Assembly: GCA_017412055.1 (NCBI GenBank) | Contig: JAFQOW010000039.1 | Span: 62,001 to 126,000 of the forward strand | Reading direction: 5' to 3' | Length of the DNA: 64,000 nt | From: Lachnospiraceae bacterium | GTDB taxonomy: Bacteria > Bacillota > Clostridia > Lachnospirales > Lachnospiraceae | In this document: piece by piece, positions 63,887-64,000 of the stretch | How the letters are laid out: every line of letters starts with the position of its first letter | Position numbering within the stretch: the first letter of the stretch is position 1 | Program-made: the position numbers and the translations under genes | Notes under the pieces: generated by a model | The model's input: only the letters and a program-made list of their open reading frames with translations | The model's database searches: none | What the model was told of the DNA's origin: nothing

Positions 63887-64000
63887 ATTCCTTCTCCTTC
63901 TTATGACTTACTATTGCAATATTACACTAATGACATTATAATGCTAATAATAACATTTTTTCTATAACAATATTGCAAAATAATAACACTATCTTGCTCA

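Noticed and set aside
1-64000. tRNA, rRNA, CRISPR arrays, intact insertion sequences, replication origin
   Set aside because: I looked for cloverleaf-like, regularly spaced repeat, transposase and DnaA-box cluster patterns and saw none that I could support.

Overview
The window reads as chromosome of an AT-rich, motile, Gram-positive anaerobe of the Clostridia, most likely Lachnospiraceae; a Lachnospira-like species would fit, but I cannot prove the genus. The evidence is the Firmicutes-type fla/che locus (CheC, CheD, FliY, FlhF/FlhG and FapA), a CodY repressor, AGGAGG-type ribosome sites, strong TTGnnn-17-TATAAT promoters, and a gene order that matches the Bacillus fla/che region from dprA-topA-codY through flgB...sigD-swrB to rpsB-tsf.

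Region 1 (1 to about 6.2 kb) is an accessory island. It holds a two-gene ATPase plus TOPRIM-like pair that looks like an anti-phage module (the TOPRIM gene is cut by the window edge). It also has a tyrosine integrase broken by frameshifts at both ends, a four-gene operon of zinc-ribbon membrane proteins (one with three Ltp-type repeats, a domain known from phage superinfection exclusion), and a small HTH regulator. Inverted and direct repeats at 6041-6101 may mark the island end beside tsf.

Region 2 (6.2-9.0 kb) has tsf and rpsB, then a non-coding block. That block contains the most striking object in the window: a 606-bp, almost fully palindromic element (8378-8983) whose two arms of about 300 bp also keep matching local hairpins.

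Region 3 (9.0-42.9 kb) is one continuous minus-strand motility and chemotaxis locus. Transcription runs from flgB at the right to the MltG-like gene at the left. The basal body, export gate, C-ring, export ATPase, stator, hook cap/hook/hook-length genes, CheY/B/A/W/C/D, a c-di-GMP-binding PilZ protein and sigma-28 are all present. Filament genes (hag, fliD, flgK/L) and flgM are not here. Internal terminators and promoters split the locus into at least three transcription units: flgB-flgE, motA-fliA, and fapA onward.

Region 4 (43.2-64 kb) is housekeeping: codY, topA, dprA, comM, asnA, a J-domain protein, a eukaryotic-type HisA, an O-acetylhomoserine sulfhydrylase, an M16 peptidase, a PAS-GGDEF protein with a degenerate active site, a phage-repressor-like regulator, pyrF, the Trk potassium pair, TrpB2, a potassium-channel gene fragment, an esterase and a MATE transporter. 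The PilZ protein and the degenerate GGDEF protein suggest that c-di-GMP controls motility in this organism.
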